From contig MEUE01000003.1 of NCBI GenBank assembly GCA_001771585.1, forward strand, positions 434,001 to 498,000: DNA of 64,000 bases, written 5' to 3'. Positions 55,072 through 64,000 of this stretch are shown here, in pieces. The position numbers and the translations under genes were made by a program. Numbering within the stretch: the first letter of the stretch is position 1; every line of letters begins with the position of its first letter. Under the pieces are notes generated by a model that had not been told where the DNA came from, ran no database searches, and saw only the letters and a program-made list of their open reading frames with translations. This DNA comes from a candidate division WOR-1 bacterium RIFOXYB2_FULL_46_45 (GTDB lineage: Bacteria; Margulisbacteria; WOR-1; XYC2-FULL-46-14).

Positions 55072-56335
55072 TCTGCTCTCGCTCCGCCCCCACCGAGACC
55101 ATCGAAATTTTGCACTCCGCCAGCTCGGACAGCTTATCCAGATATTTTTTACAGTTTTTGGGAAGATCCTTATATGATTTTGCTTTTGAAATATCTTCCT
55201 TCCATCCGGGCAGTTCTTCGTAAGACGGCTTGCATTTTTCCAGATGATCCAGGTCGCAGGGAAAATCCATGACTTTTTTGCCTTCATACTCATACGCGGT
55301 GCAGACCAAAATCTTATCCAGTCCGGAGAGGACATCAATCTTTGTAACCGCCAGCTCGGTTAACCCATTGATCCTGGCCGAATGGCGCATCACTACCCCG
55401 TCAAACCAACCGCAACGGCGCGGCCGGCCGGTGGTGGCCCCGTATTCCCCGCCTTTTTCCCGCAGTTCTTCCCCCTCTTTCCCTTCAATCTCGGTCGGAA
55501 AAGGTCCCCCTCCCACTCTGGTCACATACGCTTTTACAACGCCAATTATACGGCTGACGGAATTCGGAGGAACCCCCGCCCCGGAACAAGCCCCGCCGGA
55601 GATCGGGTTGGAAGAGGTAACATAAGGATAGGTTCCGTGATCAACATCGAGCATTGTCCCCTGCGCCCCCTCCAAAAGAATCTTTTTCTTGTCTTTGATC
55701 GACTGGTTAATCAACGAAGTAGAGCTCTCTACCGCGTATTTTTTTATCTTCGAAGCATATCCGAGATATTCTTCCATAATCTTTTCCAAATCATAAGAGA
55801 CACTGCCGCCGTAAAATTTATTGATCTGGAAGGACTTCTCTTCTATGTTCCAAATCAATTTTTCTCTCAGCTCTTTTTGATTATACAAATCACAAACACG
55901 GATTCCGCGGCGATTGAATTTGTCGACATAGCACGGTCCGATCCCGCGCGAGGTGGTTCCGATCCGACCGGCCTCTTTCTTCCCCTCCTGCGCCGAATCC
56001 AGATCGCAATGGTATTGAAAAATAAGATGTGCCTGTGAAGAAATTTTCAGGTTGTCGGTCGCGATCCCCTCTTTTTGGAGCGACTCAAGCTCTTTTAATA
56101 GAACCTTAAGGTCAATCACAACGCCATTGCCGATGACGCAGGTAACTTTGGGATAAAAAATGCCGGAAGGGATCAGATGAAGCTTAAATGTTTTGTCGCC
56201 GATAACCACCGTGTGACCGGCATTGTTCCCGCCCTGGTAGCGGACCACCATGTCCATATCGGACGACAAAAGATCGGTAATTTTCCCTTTGCCTTCATCT
56301 CCCCACTGGGTGCCGACTATAATTGTTGCGCTCAC
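55049..56335 (-). CDS. purA: Adenylosuccinate synthetase
   Basis: GTP-dependent ligase of AMP synthesis: GTQWGDEGKGKITDLL at the start, GAQGTMLDVDHGTYPYVTSS in the middle and VSVGAEREQII near the end. The start codon is GTG at 56335. There is no clear ribosome site before it, but a weak -10 box (TAAACT) stands 8 bases upstream, so a leaderless transcript is possible. The exported hydrolase is divergent from it. Confidence 0.97.
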   Translation of the reverse strand: MSATIIVGTQWGDEGKGKITDLLSSDMDMVVRYQGGNNAGHTVVIGDKTFKLHLIPSGIFYPKVTCVIGNGVVIDLKVLLKELESLQKEGIATDNLKISSQAHLIFQYHCDLDSAQEGKKEAGRIGTTSRGIGPCYVDKFNRRGIRVCDLYNQKELREKLIWNIEEKSFQINKFYGGSVSYDLEKIMEEYLGYASKIKKYAVESSTSLINQSIKDKKKILLEGAQGTMLDVDHGTYPYVTSSNPISGGACSGAGVPPNSVSRIIGVVKAYVTRVGGGPFPTEIEGKEGEELREKGGEYGATTGRPRRCGWFDGVVMRHSARINGLTELAVTKIDVLSGLDKILVCTAYEYEGKKVMDFPCDLDHLEKCKPSYEELPGWKEDISKAKSYKDLPKNCKKYLDKLSELAECKISMVSVGAEREQIIRSSSH

Positions 56336-56375
56336 AACTTTTTAGTTTATCATTTTACCTCTTATCTTTCAATGT

Positions 56376-56381
56376 TATAAT
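56376..56381 (+). promoter_or_regulatory. -10 box of the exported hydrolase gene (leaderless type)
   Basis: TATAAT, then 7 bases, then the ATG at 56389. Confidence 0.6.
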
Positions 56382-56388
56382 GTAACTT

Positions 56389-57753
56389 ATGAGGAAAATT
56401 TTGATCTTTTTGGCCGTAGTAATCGCGCTGGGGTCAGCGGCGGCGGCCGATTGGGAGCTCTCTGCCCCCATAAATTCCTATTCGATAAAAACTTACGAAA
56501 TCGATAACATCGCCGTTGATGAGATTTATTATACCTGCAGTACCTTCCAAAAAAAACCGGTTCAGATCTTTGGCTATTATTGCCGGCCAAAGAATAAGTC
56601 CAACCTTCCGGCCATCGCCATCATCCACGGCGGAGGAGGATACGCCAAACTGCCGACTACTCTTAATTTTGCCAAACACGGCTACGCGGTCCTGACGATT
56701 GATCTTCCCGGAAAGGGGACTTTGCGTTCGGACAAATCAAGATCGACCGGTCCCGACATGGATGTCCCTACCCTTTTAAGGGTTTCGCCCGACCCAAGCT
56801 ACAATTATCTCTATCACGCGGTGCGGGCGGCTCGAGGAACCATCTCTTTTTTGGAAAGCCGTGCGGAAGTTGATAAAACCAAAATAGGGATGCTGGGGCT
56901 GTCGTGGGGAGGCGTGATTACTCTGATTGTAAACGGAGTCGACAAAAGACTGGCTTCGGCAATTCCGGTCTTTGGATCGGGATATCTGGACCAGGGTTCA
57001 ACCTGGCAGGGGAGATTTGACCAGTGGATGTCGGACGCGGACAAAAAAACTTACAACCGGCGCTTTGACGCAAAAAACTATCTGAAAAGCCAGCACGCTC
57101 CGGTTCTTTATATGACCGGTTCAAACGACCATTGCTTCTATATCCCGAATTTTATAAAAAGCTATCGGAATATGCCTCCGGGACAGGCGACTTTAACGAT
57201 CTACCCGAACGGAAAACATACCGTGAACGCCGCAATGCTGAACACCTTTCTGCATTGGTTCAATGTAACGCTTAAGAAGACCGAACCGCCGTTTTCAAAA
57301 ATTACGATTGAAAAAATAAAAAATCAAAAAGGCTTTCTTATGCTCAAACTCTCCCATGACGGCACTCTCTACTATTCAAAATCGGGGGTAGACCGCTGGA
57401 CGGTAAAAAAGTGGCTTCCGATCAATTCGTCCGGCGGCTGGGTTAAAATCCCCAAGGAATTGCTCTCTCCCGAAATTATCTTCTTTGCAGGAGTAAGGGA
57501 CGGGCGGGGAGTCCTGGTCACTACCCCGATTTACGCCTTGATGCATTTTAAATTAAGCGACGGAAGAACAATCTACGCATTGACCCCGCCGGTTGAGGAG
57601 ATCGAATACCACCGCATCTCACCCCAGACCTGGGAAGAAATTCTCGGGCAAAAATGCGATATCCCGGGAGATTCTTTTTTATTGGCAAATTTGACGCGGG
57701 TCGGGGCTAAAGTCGTAAATAAGAAAAGCTACTATTATATTAAACTGCCTTAA
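56389..57753 (+). CDS. Exported alpha/beta hydrolase (acetyl-xylan esterase/dienelactone hydrolase-like)
   Basis: A signal peptide ([17 protein letters not shown]) is followed by an alpha/beta-hydrolase domain: oxyanion HGGGGY, nucleophile Ser in GLSWGG, Asp in TGSNDHCF and His in NGKHTV. The last 150 residues form a beta domain. It probably hydrolyses an ester of a polysaccharide or other polymer in the periplasm. PhoPQ-related proteins have a similar plan. The 3' end overlaps the convergent aspS by 14 bases. Confidence 0.82.
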   Translation: MRKILIFLAVVIALGSAAAADWELSAPINSYSIKTYEIDNIAVDEIYYTCSTFQKKPVQIFGYYCRPKNKSNLPAIAIIHGGGGYAKLPTTLNFAKHGYAVLTIDLPGKGTLRSDKSRSTGPDMDVPTLLRVSPDPSYNYLYHAVRAARGTISFLESRAEVDKTKIGMLGLSWGGVITLIVNGVDKRLASAIPVFGSGYLDQGSTWQGRFDQWMSDADKKTYNRRFDAKNYLKSQHAPVLYMTGSNDHCFYIPNFIKSYRNMPPGQATLTIYPNGKHTVNAAMLNTFLHWFNVTLKKTEPPFSKITIEKIKNQKGFLMLKLSHDGTLYYSKSGVDRWTVKKWLPINSSGGWVKIPKELLSPEIIFFAGVRDGRGVLVTTPIYALMHFKLSDGRTIYALTPPVEEIEYHRISPQTWEEILGQKCDIPGDSFLLANLTRVGAKVVNKKSYYYIKLP

Positions 57754-59488
57754 TATGTATCTCTTTTAACTGTTTGGGGTCAACCACGTCCGGAGCGCCG
57801 GTTAGGGGACAGATCGCGGATTGGGTTTTGGGGAAGGCGATTACATCGCGGATAGAATCCATCCCGGCCAGCATCATGACTAAACGATCAAGGCCAAGGG
57901 CAATTCCGCCGTGCGGAGGAGCTCCGTACTCCAATGCCTCAAGTAAAAATCCAAAACGCCGTTTGGCCTCTTCTTCCGAAAAGCCCAACAGCTTAAATAT
58001 TTTTCTTTGAATATCCATCCGATGGATACGGATCGATCCTCCCCCCAGCTCCACCCCGTTTAAGACAAAATCATAGGCCTGCGCCTTTATGGCGCGGGGA
58101 TCCTTGGCAAAGCGCTCTTCAATATCATCCCAGCTCCCGTGCGGCGCAGTGAAGGGATGGTGACGGGAGACAAAGCGTTTTTCGGTTTCCGAATATTCAA
58201 ACAATGGAAAATCGGTTACCCATAAGAAATGAAATTCGTCTTTCTTGATTAAATTTAACTTGTTGCCCAGCTCAAGCCGCACCGCGGCCAAAACCTGATT
58301 GGCAACCTCAAACTTGTCGGCCGCAAAGAAGAGGACATCGCCGGTTTCGGCCTTTAATGCTTTTAGGATTTCGTCCAGTTCCTCTTTTTTAAGAAATTTA
58401 GCGATCGGCGACTTTACGGAATCCGCTTCAACCACCAGCCACGCCAGCCCTTTGGCTCCGAATGATTTTGCCAGCACCTCCAGCTTGTCCAAATCGGTGC
58501 GGGAAAACGTTGAAGCCCCTTTGGCATTGATTGCTTTAACAATTCCGCCGCTTTCGACGACGGAACGGAAGACCTTGAATTCGACATTTTTAACTAAATC
58601 CGAGATGTCGACTAATTCCAGCCCAAAGCGGGTATCCGGCTTATCGCAGCCGTAGCGGAGCATCGCCTCTTCCCAGCTAAAACGCTTGATTGGCAAAGAA
58701 ATTTTATCTACCGTCTGCTTCATCAACCCTTCGATCATATTGATGATGTCGTTTTCTTCCACAAAAGACATTTCGATATCAAGCTGGGTGAATTCGAGCT
58801 GGCGGTCGGCCCGCAAATCTTCGTCGCGGAAACAGCGGGCAACCTGGTAATATTTCTCCATCCCGGCAACCATCAATAATTGTTTGAATAATTGCGGCGA
58901 TTGCGGCAGGGCGTAGAATTTCCCCGGGTTCAAACGGGCCGGGACCAAAAAGTCCCTCGCCCCTTCGGGGGTCGATTTGGTTAAGAAAGGCGTTTCAATC
59001 TCCAAAAAACCTTCCTTATCCAAATAATTGGACATCGCTTTGATGATTTTATGGCGAAAGATCAGATTTTCGCGCATCTTGTCTTTGCGCAAGTCGATAT
59101 AACGATACTTTAAACGAAGCATTTCATCCGGCTCGGCCGTTGAATCGGCAATTTCAAAGGGCGGGGTCTTGGAAGTGTTTAAAATCTCCAGGTTTTCGGC
59201 GACAACTTCTATTTCACCGGTCGGAATTTTTTTGTTGACCGCTTCAGCAGCTCTTTCGGTAACTTTTCCGGAAATAAATACGACATATTCGGGGCGGAGG
59301 CTCTCCGCGATCTTATGCAATTCCTTGTTGTCGACATTAAAGACGACCTGGACCAGCCCCGACCGGTCGCGCAGGTCGATAAAGATCAGGCCGCCGTGGT
59401 CGCGGCGGCGGTGGATCCAGCCGGCCAAGACGACAGTCTGCCCGATATGAGATTTGTGAAGTTCTCCGTTGTTATGGGTGCGGCGCAT
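57740..59488 (-). CDS. aspS: Aspartyl-tRNA synthetase
   Basis: Class IIb synthetase of bacterial length (582): an OB-fold anticodon domain ([23 protein letters not shown]), motif 2 ([21 protein letters not shown]), the bacterial insert (GAD domain) and motif 3 ([13 protein letters not shown]). It could be the Asp/Asx-specific form; the sequence does not decide. TATAAT lies 6 bases before the ATG. Confidence 0.97.
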   Translation of the reverse strand: MRRTHNNGELHKSHIGQTVVLAGWIHRRRDHGGLIFIDLRDRSGLVQVVFNVDNKELHKIAESLRPEYVVFISGKVTERAAEAVNKKIPTGEIEVVAENLEILNTSKTPPFEIADSTAEPDEMLRLKYRYIDLRKDKMRENLIFRHKIIKAMSNYLDKEGFLEIETPFLTKSTPEGARDFLVPARLNPGKFYALPQSPQLFKQLLMVAGMEKYYQVARCFRDEDLRADRQLEFTQLDIEMSFVEENDIINMIEGLMKQTVDKISLPIKRFSWEEAMLRYGCDKPDTRFGLELVDISDLVKNVEFKVFRSVVESGGIVKAINAKGASTFSRTDLDKLEVLAKSFGAKGLAWLVVEADSVKSPIAKFLKKEELDEILKALKAETGDVLFFAADKFEVANQVLAAVRLELGNKLNLIKKDEFHFLWVTDFPLFEYSETEKRFVSRHHPFTAPHGSWDDIEERFAKDPRAIKAQAYDFVLNGVELGGGSIRIHRMDIQRKIFKLLGFSEEEAKRRFGFLLEALEYGAPPHGGIALGLDRLVMMLAGMDSIRDVIAFPKTQSAICPLTGAPDVVDPKQLKEIHIKAV

Positions 59489-59494
59489 AGGTTA

Positions 59495-59500
59495 ATTATA
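59495..59500 (-). promoter_or_regulatory. -10 box of aspS (leaderless type)
   Basis: TATAAT on the minus strand, 6 bases before the ATG at 59488. Confidence 0.65.
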
Positions 59501-59513
59501 GCAGATAAAGAAA

Positions 59514-60383
59514 TTAAGCTCCATTAAGATGGTAAGCAAAACCCATTCTAACCCCTAAACTTGGAAGATCATAAATTTGGCCGTGAGGGCGGACAAATAA
59601 AGGTGCGGCCCCGTTACTTAAATGCATCCCTAAAACCGTATCCCAAAGTCGGCTCTCACCATCATTGTCTTTTAAGCTGTAATAATTATCCCAGAATAGT
59701 AAATACTGTTCTCCGTTTGATATCCCCTGCTGATCAATGTTATAAAAAACATCCCCCTTCCAAACTCCCAACAAACGACTGCCAGGACAGGGTTTTAGAC
59801 TACACTTCCCAACTTTATTTAAAAGATAATCTCCCGCTCTAAACGGCCGGGTAAAAGCGATAACATCTCCGACTTTGTCGGTTTTTTTGGCTTCCTCCGC
59901 AACCGCCATGACCATAAGTTGCGATAAGCTCTTCCGTTGACCATGAAAATCCCCCCTATATCCCTGCCCGCTAACCGATTCTTCAACCACCACCCAGGGA
60001 CAAACCCAAACATTCGCTTCAGACGGGCGGGTTGTTACAAAACTTTCGTCTCCGGTCAATTCCTGATGGGTAGAAGGAAATTCTCTTACAATATCGCAAA
60101 GAACAAGTTTTACAATATTGATCATCGCCACCGGATTGCCAAAATCATTACCAAGAAACCCCAGTAAAACGCTCATTGGATCATAACCTAATCTTGAATC
60201 AACGTCTTTTTCGGTGGTTTTCATTCGCGGATCTTCTCGTTTGATAGGACTGTTATATAAACCGGCAATGCTTTGATGTGAAATTGCGGAAAGATGACCG
60301 GCGGCAAAAACAGAAAAGGTGGTCGGAGAGACTCCCGCTTTTTTACTTGCAACATTAATAGATAAAAGAGGTTTAGCTCTCAT
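59514..60383 (-). CDS. Hypothetical protein, 289 residues
   Basis: Not recognised. It is soluble, without signal peptide, and begins with a low-complexity Ser/Ala-rich stretch (SINVASKKAGVSPTTF) similar in style to the N terminus of the large acetyltransferase at 23283. The rest has mixed strands and helices with several Cys and Trp (CPWVVVEE, GVWKGDVFYNID). A TAAAAT box is 7 bases before the ATG. It lies downstream of another unknown gene with a 5-base gap. Confidence 0.6.
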   Translation of the reverse strand: MRAKPLLSINVASKKAGVSPTTFSVFAAGHLSAISHQSIAGLYNSPIKREDPRMKTTEKDVDSRLGYDPMSVLLGFLGNDFGNPVAMINIVKLVLCDIVREFPSTHQELTGDESFVTTRPSEANVWVCPWVVVEESVSGQGYRGDFHGQRKSLSQLMVMAVAEEAKKTDKVGDVIAFTRPFRAGDYLLNKVGKCSLKPCPGSRLLGVWKGDVFYNIDQQGISNGEQYLLFWDNYYSLKDNDGESRLWDTVLGMHLSNGAAPLFVRPHGQIYDLPSLGVRMGFAYHLNGA

Positions 60384-60388
60384 TTGTT

Positions 60389-60910
60389 CTATTTTACTAC
60401 AAACCCTTCCAATTGCCGGCAGGTCAATTGGGCCGCTTTACAATTGTCCACCAAAATATCGGCTTCTTGAAGTTGCCTTGCTACTCTTTTTGCCATTTCA
60501 GCCATGATCTCCTTTTTGGGCTTTTCATTGTTGTCGGATATTGAAAGCAGGTCCCCTTCCCTCTCCAAAAAACCCAAAAAATTATCGGCGCTTTCAACCG
60601 CCGCCCGCGCCGCTTTACAATGAGATTCCGCCATCTTGTTGCAATCACCCAAAACCTCTTTTTCCAAAATCTTGGGTCTCAGGTTCTCCCGGTCGTCCAA
60701 ACGGCATTCTTCCGATTTTCCCTTCCCCTGGCATACCCTCACCTTGGTCATCCCCGTTGCCAGGTAGACATCGTAATAAACCCGTTTATTCCCTTCCCGT
60801 GTTTTTATTGAGACCGCCTTCGGAGCTTTAGGGGAATATCTTGCCGTATACCCCTGAAATTCACGGCTGTTTAGCGGAGCAAGCGATTGCAAAAAATAGT
60901 TGTCCGACAT
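60389..60910 (-). CDS. Hypothetical protein, 173 residues
   Basis: Not recognised. The N-terminal half is basic and beta-rich, the C-terminal half helical with six cysteines at rather regular distances (CRLDD, GDCNK, SHCKAA, DNCKAA, LTCRQL). No signal peptide is seen. TATAAT stands 4 bases before the ATG. It is probably co-transcribed with the gene at 59514. Confidence 0.55.
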   Translation of the reverse strand: MSDNYFLQSLAPLNSREFQGYTARYSPKAPKAVSIKTREGNKRVYYDVYLATGMTKVRVCQGKGKSEECRLDDRENLRPKILEKEVLGDCNKMAESHCKAARAAVESADNFLGFLEREGDLLSISDNNEKPKKEIMAEMAKRVARQLQEADILVDNCKAAQLTCRQLEGFVVK

Positions 60911-60944
60911 CTTAATTATATATCCGCCAATGAATCAAGAAATT

Positions 60945-61871
60945 TCAGATAATTTTGGCCAACGCGAGAAGTTCGGGGATCGTCCTGCAATTGGTAATTT
61001 GCCTTCTTAGTTCGTGGGTGTTCCTGAATTCCTTCAAATACCACATGGCGGTCTTTTTCATCTGTCCCAGCTTCCCGGTCGGCCGGGTCTTTTTATATTT
61101 TTCAAGGTAAGCAAGATGGCGGCGCATAACATTTTTCTTTTCTTCCGGATCCGGCGTTTCCCCGCTGAAAAACCACGGGTTCCCCAGCGCCCCCCTCGCC
61201 ACCAAGACCCCGTCGCAGCCGGTTTCATTAAGCATCTTATGCATCAGCTCCCGATTTAGAATATCTCCCGAACCAAAGAGCGGAATTTTAACCGCCGCTT
61301 TGGCCTTTTTAATCGCTTCGTAATTGACTGTGCCGGAATACCCCTGTTTCATGGTGCGGCCATGGACAAACAAAGCGGAAGCCCCCGCCTTTTCGCAATT
61401 TTTAACGTTAGCGATAAATTCCTTTTCGTCGTAGCGGTCAAAACCGATCCGCAATTTGACGGTGATTGGAAGAGAAAGGTTTGATGAAAGCTTTTCGATG
61501 ATTTTAAATAAATTAGTCGGGTTTTTGGCAAAGTAGGCACCGCATTTTTTCTTCAAGATCTTCTTGGCCGGGCAGGCGGCGTTGATATCCAAAAAAACCG
61601 GCTCAACCATGGTCAAGAGGAGCTTGGCCGCTTCCAGCATCTGATCTGGATTTGATCCTAAAAGCTGTGCGGCGATCGGCTTATCGTCGGGGTGGGTCTT
61701 TAAGATGTCACGTTTTGGGTCTTGTTGGTGAAGAAGGGCGTTGGCATCGACCATCTCGTAAAAGCAGAATTTTGCTCCGTGCTCCCGCGCGATCAGGCGG
61801 AAAGAGAGGTCGGAACAGCCCGAGAGGGGAGCTAAGAAAGTATTACCGAATTCTTGCCAAAACTTCTTCAA
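60945..61871 (-). CDS. dus: tRNA-dihydrouridine synthase
   Basis: FMN enzyme that reduces uridines of tRNA: LAPLSGCSDLSFR at the start, DINAACPAKKI with the catalytic cysteine, LRIGFD and HGRTMKQGYSG. The start is taken at TTG 61871, with AGGAAG 9 bases before it and the protein then beginning directly before the conserved core. A longer frame from 61916 lies wholly within hisS. It overlaps hisS by 29 bases. Confidence 0.88.
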   Translation of the reverse strand: MKKFWQEFGNTFLAPLSGCSDLSFRLIAREHGAKFCFYEMVDANALLHQQDPKRDILKTHPDDKPIAAQLLGSNPDQMLEAAKLLLTMVEPVFLDINAACPAKKILKKKCGAYFAKNPTNLFKIIEKLSSNLSLPITVKLRIGFDRYDEKEFIANVKNCEKAGASALFVHGRTMKQGYSGTVNYEAIKKAKAAVKIPLFGSGDILNRELMHKMLNETGCDGVLVARGALGNPWFFSGETPDPEEKKNVMRRHLAYLEKYKKTRPTGKLGQMKKTAMWYLKEFRNTHELRRQITNCRTIPELLALAKII

Positions 61872-63102
61872 AGGTAATTTCTTCCTGCGAGTTTGCCTGC
61901 ATATCACGCAGTACAACTATATTCTTTTTCAACTCATCATCGCCAAGGATCAAAACATATTTTGCCCCAATGGCATTGGCAATCTTTAATTGGGCTTTGA
62001 GCTTTTTATCCTGATAATCCATATCGGCCGAAATCCCCGCTTCACGAGCTTTTTGTAGATATTCGACTGCTTTTGATTTCGCTTCTTCCCCCAGCGGAGC
62101 GATATATAATTGTACATTAGCTTTTAGTTTTGCGTTTTGATCTTTGAGCTTCATAATCTCCACCAATCTCTCCATCCCAATCGCAAACCCAACCGCTGGA
62201 ACGGAAGATCCGCCAAAATCTTCCACCAAATTATCGTACCGCCCTCCCCCACAGACCGCGTTCTGGGCGCCGAGCGAACTTGAAATCACCTCATAAGTCG
62301 TTTTGGTGTAATAATCCAAGCCGCGGACCAATCTTTTGTTTATTTTGTAATTAACAGATAGAGAATCCAGGATAGATTTTAATTTTTCAAAGTGATCTTT
62401 GCAATCGGCACAGAGATAATCACTATCACCTATTTTCTGAAGTATTTCATTAGTAATGTTCTGACATGTGGGTTTTTTGCAATCTAAAATTCTCAATGGA
62501 TTTTTTTTGTACCTTATATGGCAATCTTCGCACATCTGCACAATAAACCCTTTAAGATAGGCTCTTAAGCGAGAATCAAACCTAGGACGACATTCTTTAC
62601 AGCCAACCGAATTAAGGTCTACTTCTAAATCAGTTAGTCCTAAATCTTTAAAGATAGAAACCGCCAAAAGAATTGTTTCGGCATCCAATGCCGGATCGGC
62701 TGATCCAAAGGCCTCAATCCCAACTTGATGGAATTGGCGGTAACGTCCCGCTTGAGGGCGCTCATAACGGAACATCGGCCCAAAATAATACAATTTTGTA
62801 ATTTTATCTTTGGAGATTAGATTGTGTTCAAGGCAGGCACGGACAATCGGGGCGGTCCCTTCCGGCCGCAAGACCACGTTGCGGTTCCCTTTGTCGGTAA
62901 AAGAATACATCTCCTTGGAGACGATATCGGTCGATTGGCCGACCGCGCGGGCAAAAAGCTCGGTCATCTCCATAATCGGAGTCCTTATTTCCTGATAGTT
63001 GAATTGTTGGAATTTTTTGGAGCAGGCCGCTTCTATTTTCTGCCAGAGCGGCGCCTCTTCCGGCAAAATATCCTTCATTCCGCGCAGGGATTGGTATTTC
63101 AT
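61843..63102 (-). CDS. hisS: Histidyl-tRNA synthetase
   Basis: Class II synthetase with motif 2 (FRYERPQAGRYRQFHQ), the histidine motifs LVRGLDYYTKTTYEV and GGGRYDNLVEDFGG, and the C-terminal anticodon domain. TATAAT is 6 bases before the ATG. The first codons are repeated in a broken copy at the right edge of the window. Confidence 0.97.
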   Translation of the reverse strand: MKYQSLRGMKDILPEEAPLWQKIEAACSKKFQQFNYQEIRTPIMEMTELFARAVGQSTDIVSKEMYSFTDKGNRNVVLRPEGTAPIVRACLEHNLISKDKITKLYYFGPMFRYERPQAGRYRQFHQVGIEAFGSADPALDAETILLAVSIFKDLGLTDLEVDLNSVGCKECRPRFDSRLRAYLKGFIVQMCEDCHIRYKKNPLRILDCKKPTCQNITNEILQKIGDSDYLCADCKDHFEKLKSILDSLSVNYKINKRLVRGLDYYTKTTYEVISSSLGAQNAVCGGGRYDNLVEDFGGSSVPAVGFAIGMERLVEIMKLKDQNAKLKANVQLYIAPLGEEAKSKAVEYLQKAREAGISADMDYQDKKLKAQLKIANAIGAKYVLILGDDELKKNIVVLRDMQANSQEEITFEEVLARIR

Positions 63103-63108
63103 GCTGAA

Positions 63109-63114
63109 ATTATA
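63109..63114 (-). promoter_or_regulatory. -10 box of hisS (leaderless type)
   Basis: TATAAT on the minus strand, 6 bases before the ATG at 63102. Confidence 0.65.
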
Positions 63115-63159
63115 GCATAGAAGTGAAATTATTAACTATTTCTTACGATAATAAAGCAT

Positions 63160-63960
63160 ATGACAATATGCGGGCTAATTCCAAAAACACAAAGGATAAC
63201 CCTAAAACAATTCGATGCAGTACTAATGCATACCCAAAGATGCAGCCGCGACAATCAAGAGTTTTTTGGTAAATACAAACAAAAAACAACCGGGGAATTC
63301 ATATTACACATAAGAAGGGGATGGCAAAATGCCGCGCCAAACAATAACCAAAGAAGGGTTTTTCATACACACCGGTTCTTCGACAGCAAGGCAACAGAAA
63401 TGGATGTTTTTTCTTTTCTCACTGTAAAAACAAACCGGGAAATGCTTATAAGCTGCCCGGACTCCAGCCATGTATATACAAAAAAATACTTCGGCAGAAA
63501 CCTGCCCGTCGCGAATTTTCTTGCCAGGATCAGGAAAATGTTCCTTGAAAAAGAAAAAGGCGTCTTATATGAAGAGGATGGAACCTATGATCCGCGTTTT
63601 GAGGATATGCCGGAAAACCACCGGCTCTACACCTACGAAGCAGACTCAATACATTTTGCGCTGCAAATATTTGCTCAAATTCTCCATGTTAGTCCGACCA
63701 ATCTTGGAGAATTTTTAGAAAAATGCGGGGTAGAAACAAAAAAATACAACTCAAAAGGGCAGAACATCATAACCTGCCCTCCTAAACCCCAAACAGAGTT
63801 AATAAAGAGAGAATTCGGATTATTTTCAACTTCTTCCGAAACATGGTACGAAACCATGAGAACAAAATGGAGGCCTTATTGCGGAATTTATGGCGGCGGG
63901 ATTAGTCCTCAGTTAGCGGCCCGCTTCGCTTCAAGCAACTCAGTCAGACAGCCTTTCTAA
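63160..63960 (+). CDS. Unknown protein with a JAMM-like motif, 266 residues
   Basis: Not assigned to a known family. Residues about 68-82 read FHTHRFFDSKATEMD, which fits H-x-H-x7-(S/T)-x2-D, the zinc pattern of JAMM proteases with Thr instead of Ser; an upstream Glu is available (TGEFIL). The following MLISCPDSSHVY also suits that fold. The C-terminal half is unknown, and no signal peptide is seen. No clear ribosome site precedes the ATG. It lies between hisS and a broken hisS start. Confidence 0.55.
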   Translation: MTICGLIPKTQRITLKQFDAVLMHTQRCSRDNQEFFGKYKQKTTGEFILHIRRGWQNAAPNNNQRRVFHTHRFFDSKATEMDVFSFLTVKTNREMLISCPDSSHVYTKKYFGRNLPVANFLARIRKMFLEKEKGVLYEEDGTYDPRFEDMPENHRLYTYEADSIHFALQIFAQILHVSPTNLGEFLEKCGVETKKYNSKGQNIITCPPKPQTELIKREFGLFSTSSETWYETMRTKWRPYCGIYGGGISPQLAARFASSNSVRQPF

Positions 63961-63967
63961 GGCTTCT

Positions 63968-64000
63968 CTAATAATCGTGCATTCCGCGCAGGGACTGGTA
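63968..64000 (-). pseudogene. Broken 5' end of a second hisS copy (edge of window)
   Basis: On the minus strand the last codons read YQSLRGMHDY and then TAG. hisS begins MKYQSLRGMKDI. So the first eight codons of hisS are duplicated here and the frame ends soon after. The upstream part lies outside the window. Confidence 0.6.

Overview
The window looks like a chromosomal segment of an uncultivated bacterium with a Gram-negative-type envelope. It encodes a signal-peptide/beta-barrel-like outer membrane protein, several lipoproteins, PilT and a prepilin peptidase. The gene style (compact overlapping operons, shortened enzymes, ORF6N and BRO-N genes, palindromes inserted inside coding regions) recalls candidate phyla such as Margulisbacteria/Saganbacteria (WOR-1), but this placement is an inference from style only. 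Many genes have a TATAAT box 6-7 bases before the ATG, which points to leaderless transcripts; others carry ordinary AGGAGG-type ribosome sites.

Layout. 1-760: end of an anion/Na+ permease gene and a zinc-ribbon protein. 760-5243: accessory region with decayed genes, an M23 peptidase, two tandem ORF6N genes, dispersed short repeats, and a DUF4145 gene preceded by a near-perfect CIRCE operator. 5244-18822: one long minus-strand operon, rrf2-cysH-PiT permease-hemA-hemC-cobA/hemD-hemB-hemL-thiS::cysK-metY-E1-JAMM-sir::tusA-metY. It covers sulfate uptake, APS/PAPS reduction, siroheme precursor synthesis, sulfite reduction and protein-thiocarboxylate-dependent sulfhydrylation. ATP sulfurylase is absent. 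18898-20222: membrane protein and a second thiS-thiF pair. 20262-32411: two paralogous lipoproteins, a 1338-residue acetyltransferase-solenoid protein, bioB, bioF, bioD and a beta-helix lipoprotein. 32602-37553: bioA, a BRO-N gene, relic gene ends, two unknown genes and a DUF362 ferredoxin.

37569-41922 is the HrcA/CIRCE heat-shock operon hrcA-grpE-dnaK-dnaJ, with a perfect hairpin over the dnaJ ribosome site. 41958-51354 carries rsmE, mtaB, an outer membrane protein, the minus-strand operon pilT-lipA-aminotransferase-pdxA-rsmA, the prepilin peptidase gene, ftsB/divIC, an S1 protein and tRNA-Leu(UAA). 51374-64000 has queC, two envelope-type unknowns, a HEPN/MNT pair, a histidine phosphatase, purA, an exported alpha/beta hydrolase, aspS, two unknowns, dus-hisS, and a final unknown gene with a JAMM-like motif followed by a broken copy of the hisS start.

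The most interesting points are: (1) the sulfur operon, in which the ThiS sulfur carrier is fused in front of cysteine synthase beside a JAMM protease gene; (2) an HemC without its third domain and without any cysteine; (3) a second CIRCE element in front of a DUF4145 gene; (4) two genes (PiT permease, bioF) that can only be full length if they start at CTG within a C-TGA overlap; (5) paired palindromes with symmetrical base changes inside the ORF6N genes; and (6) palindromic elements inserted in frame in sir, rsmE and thiF.
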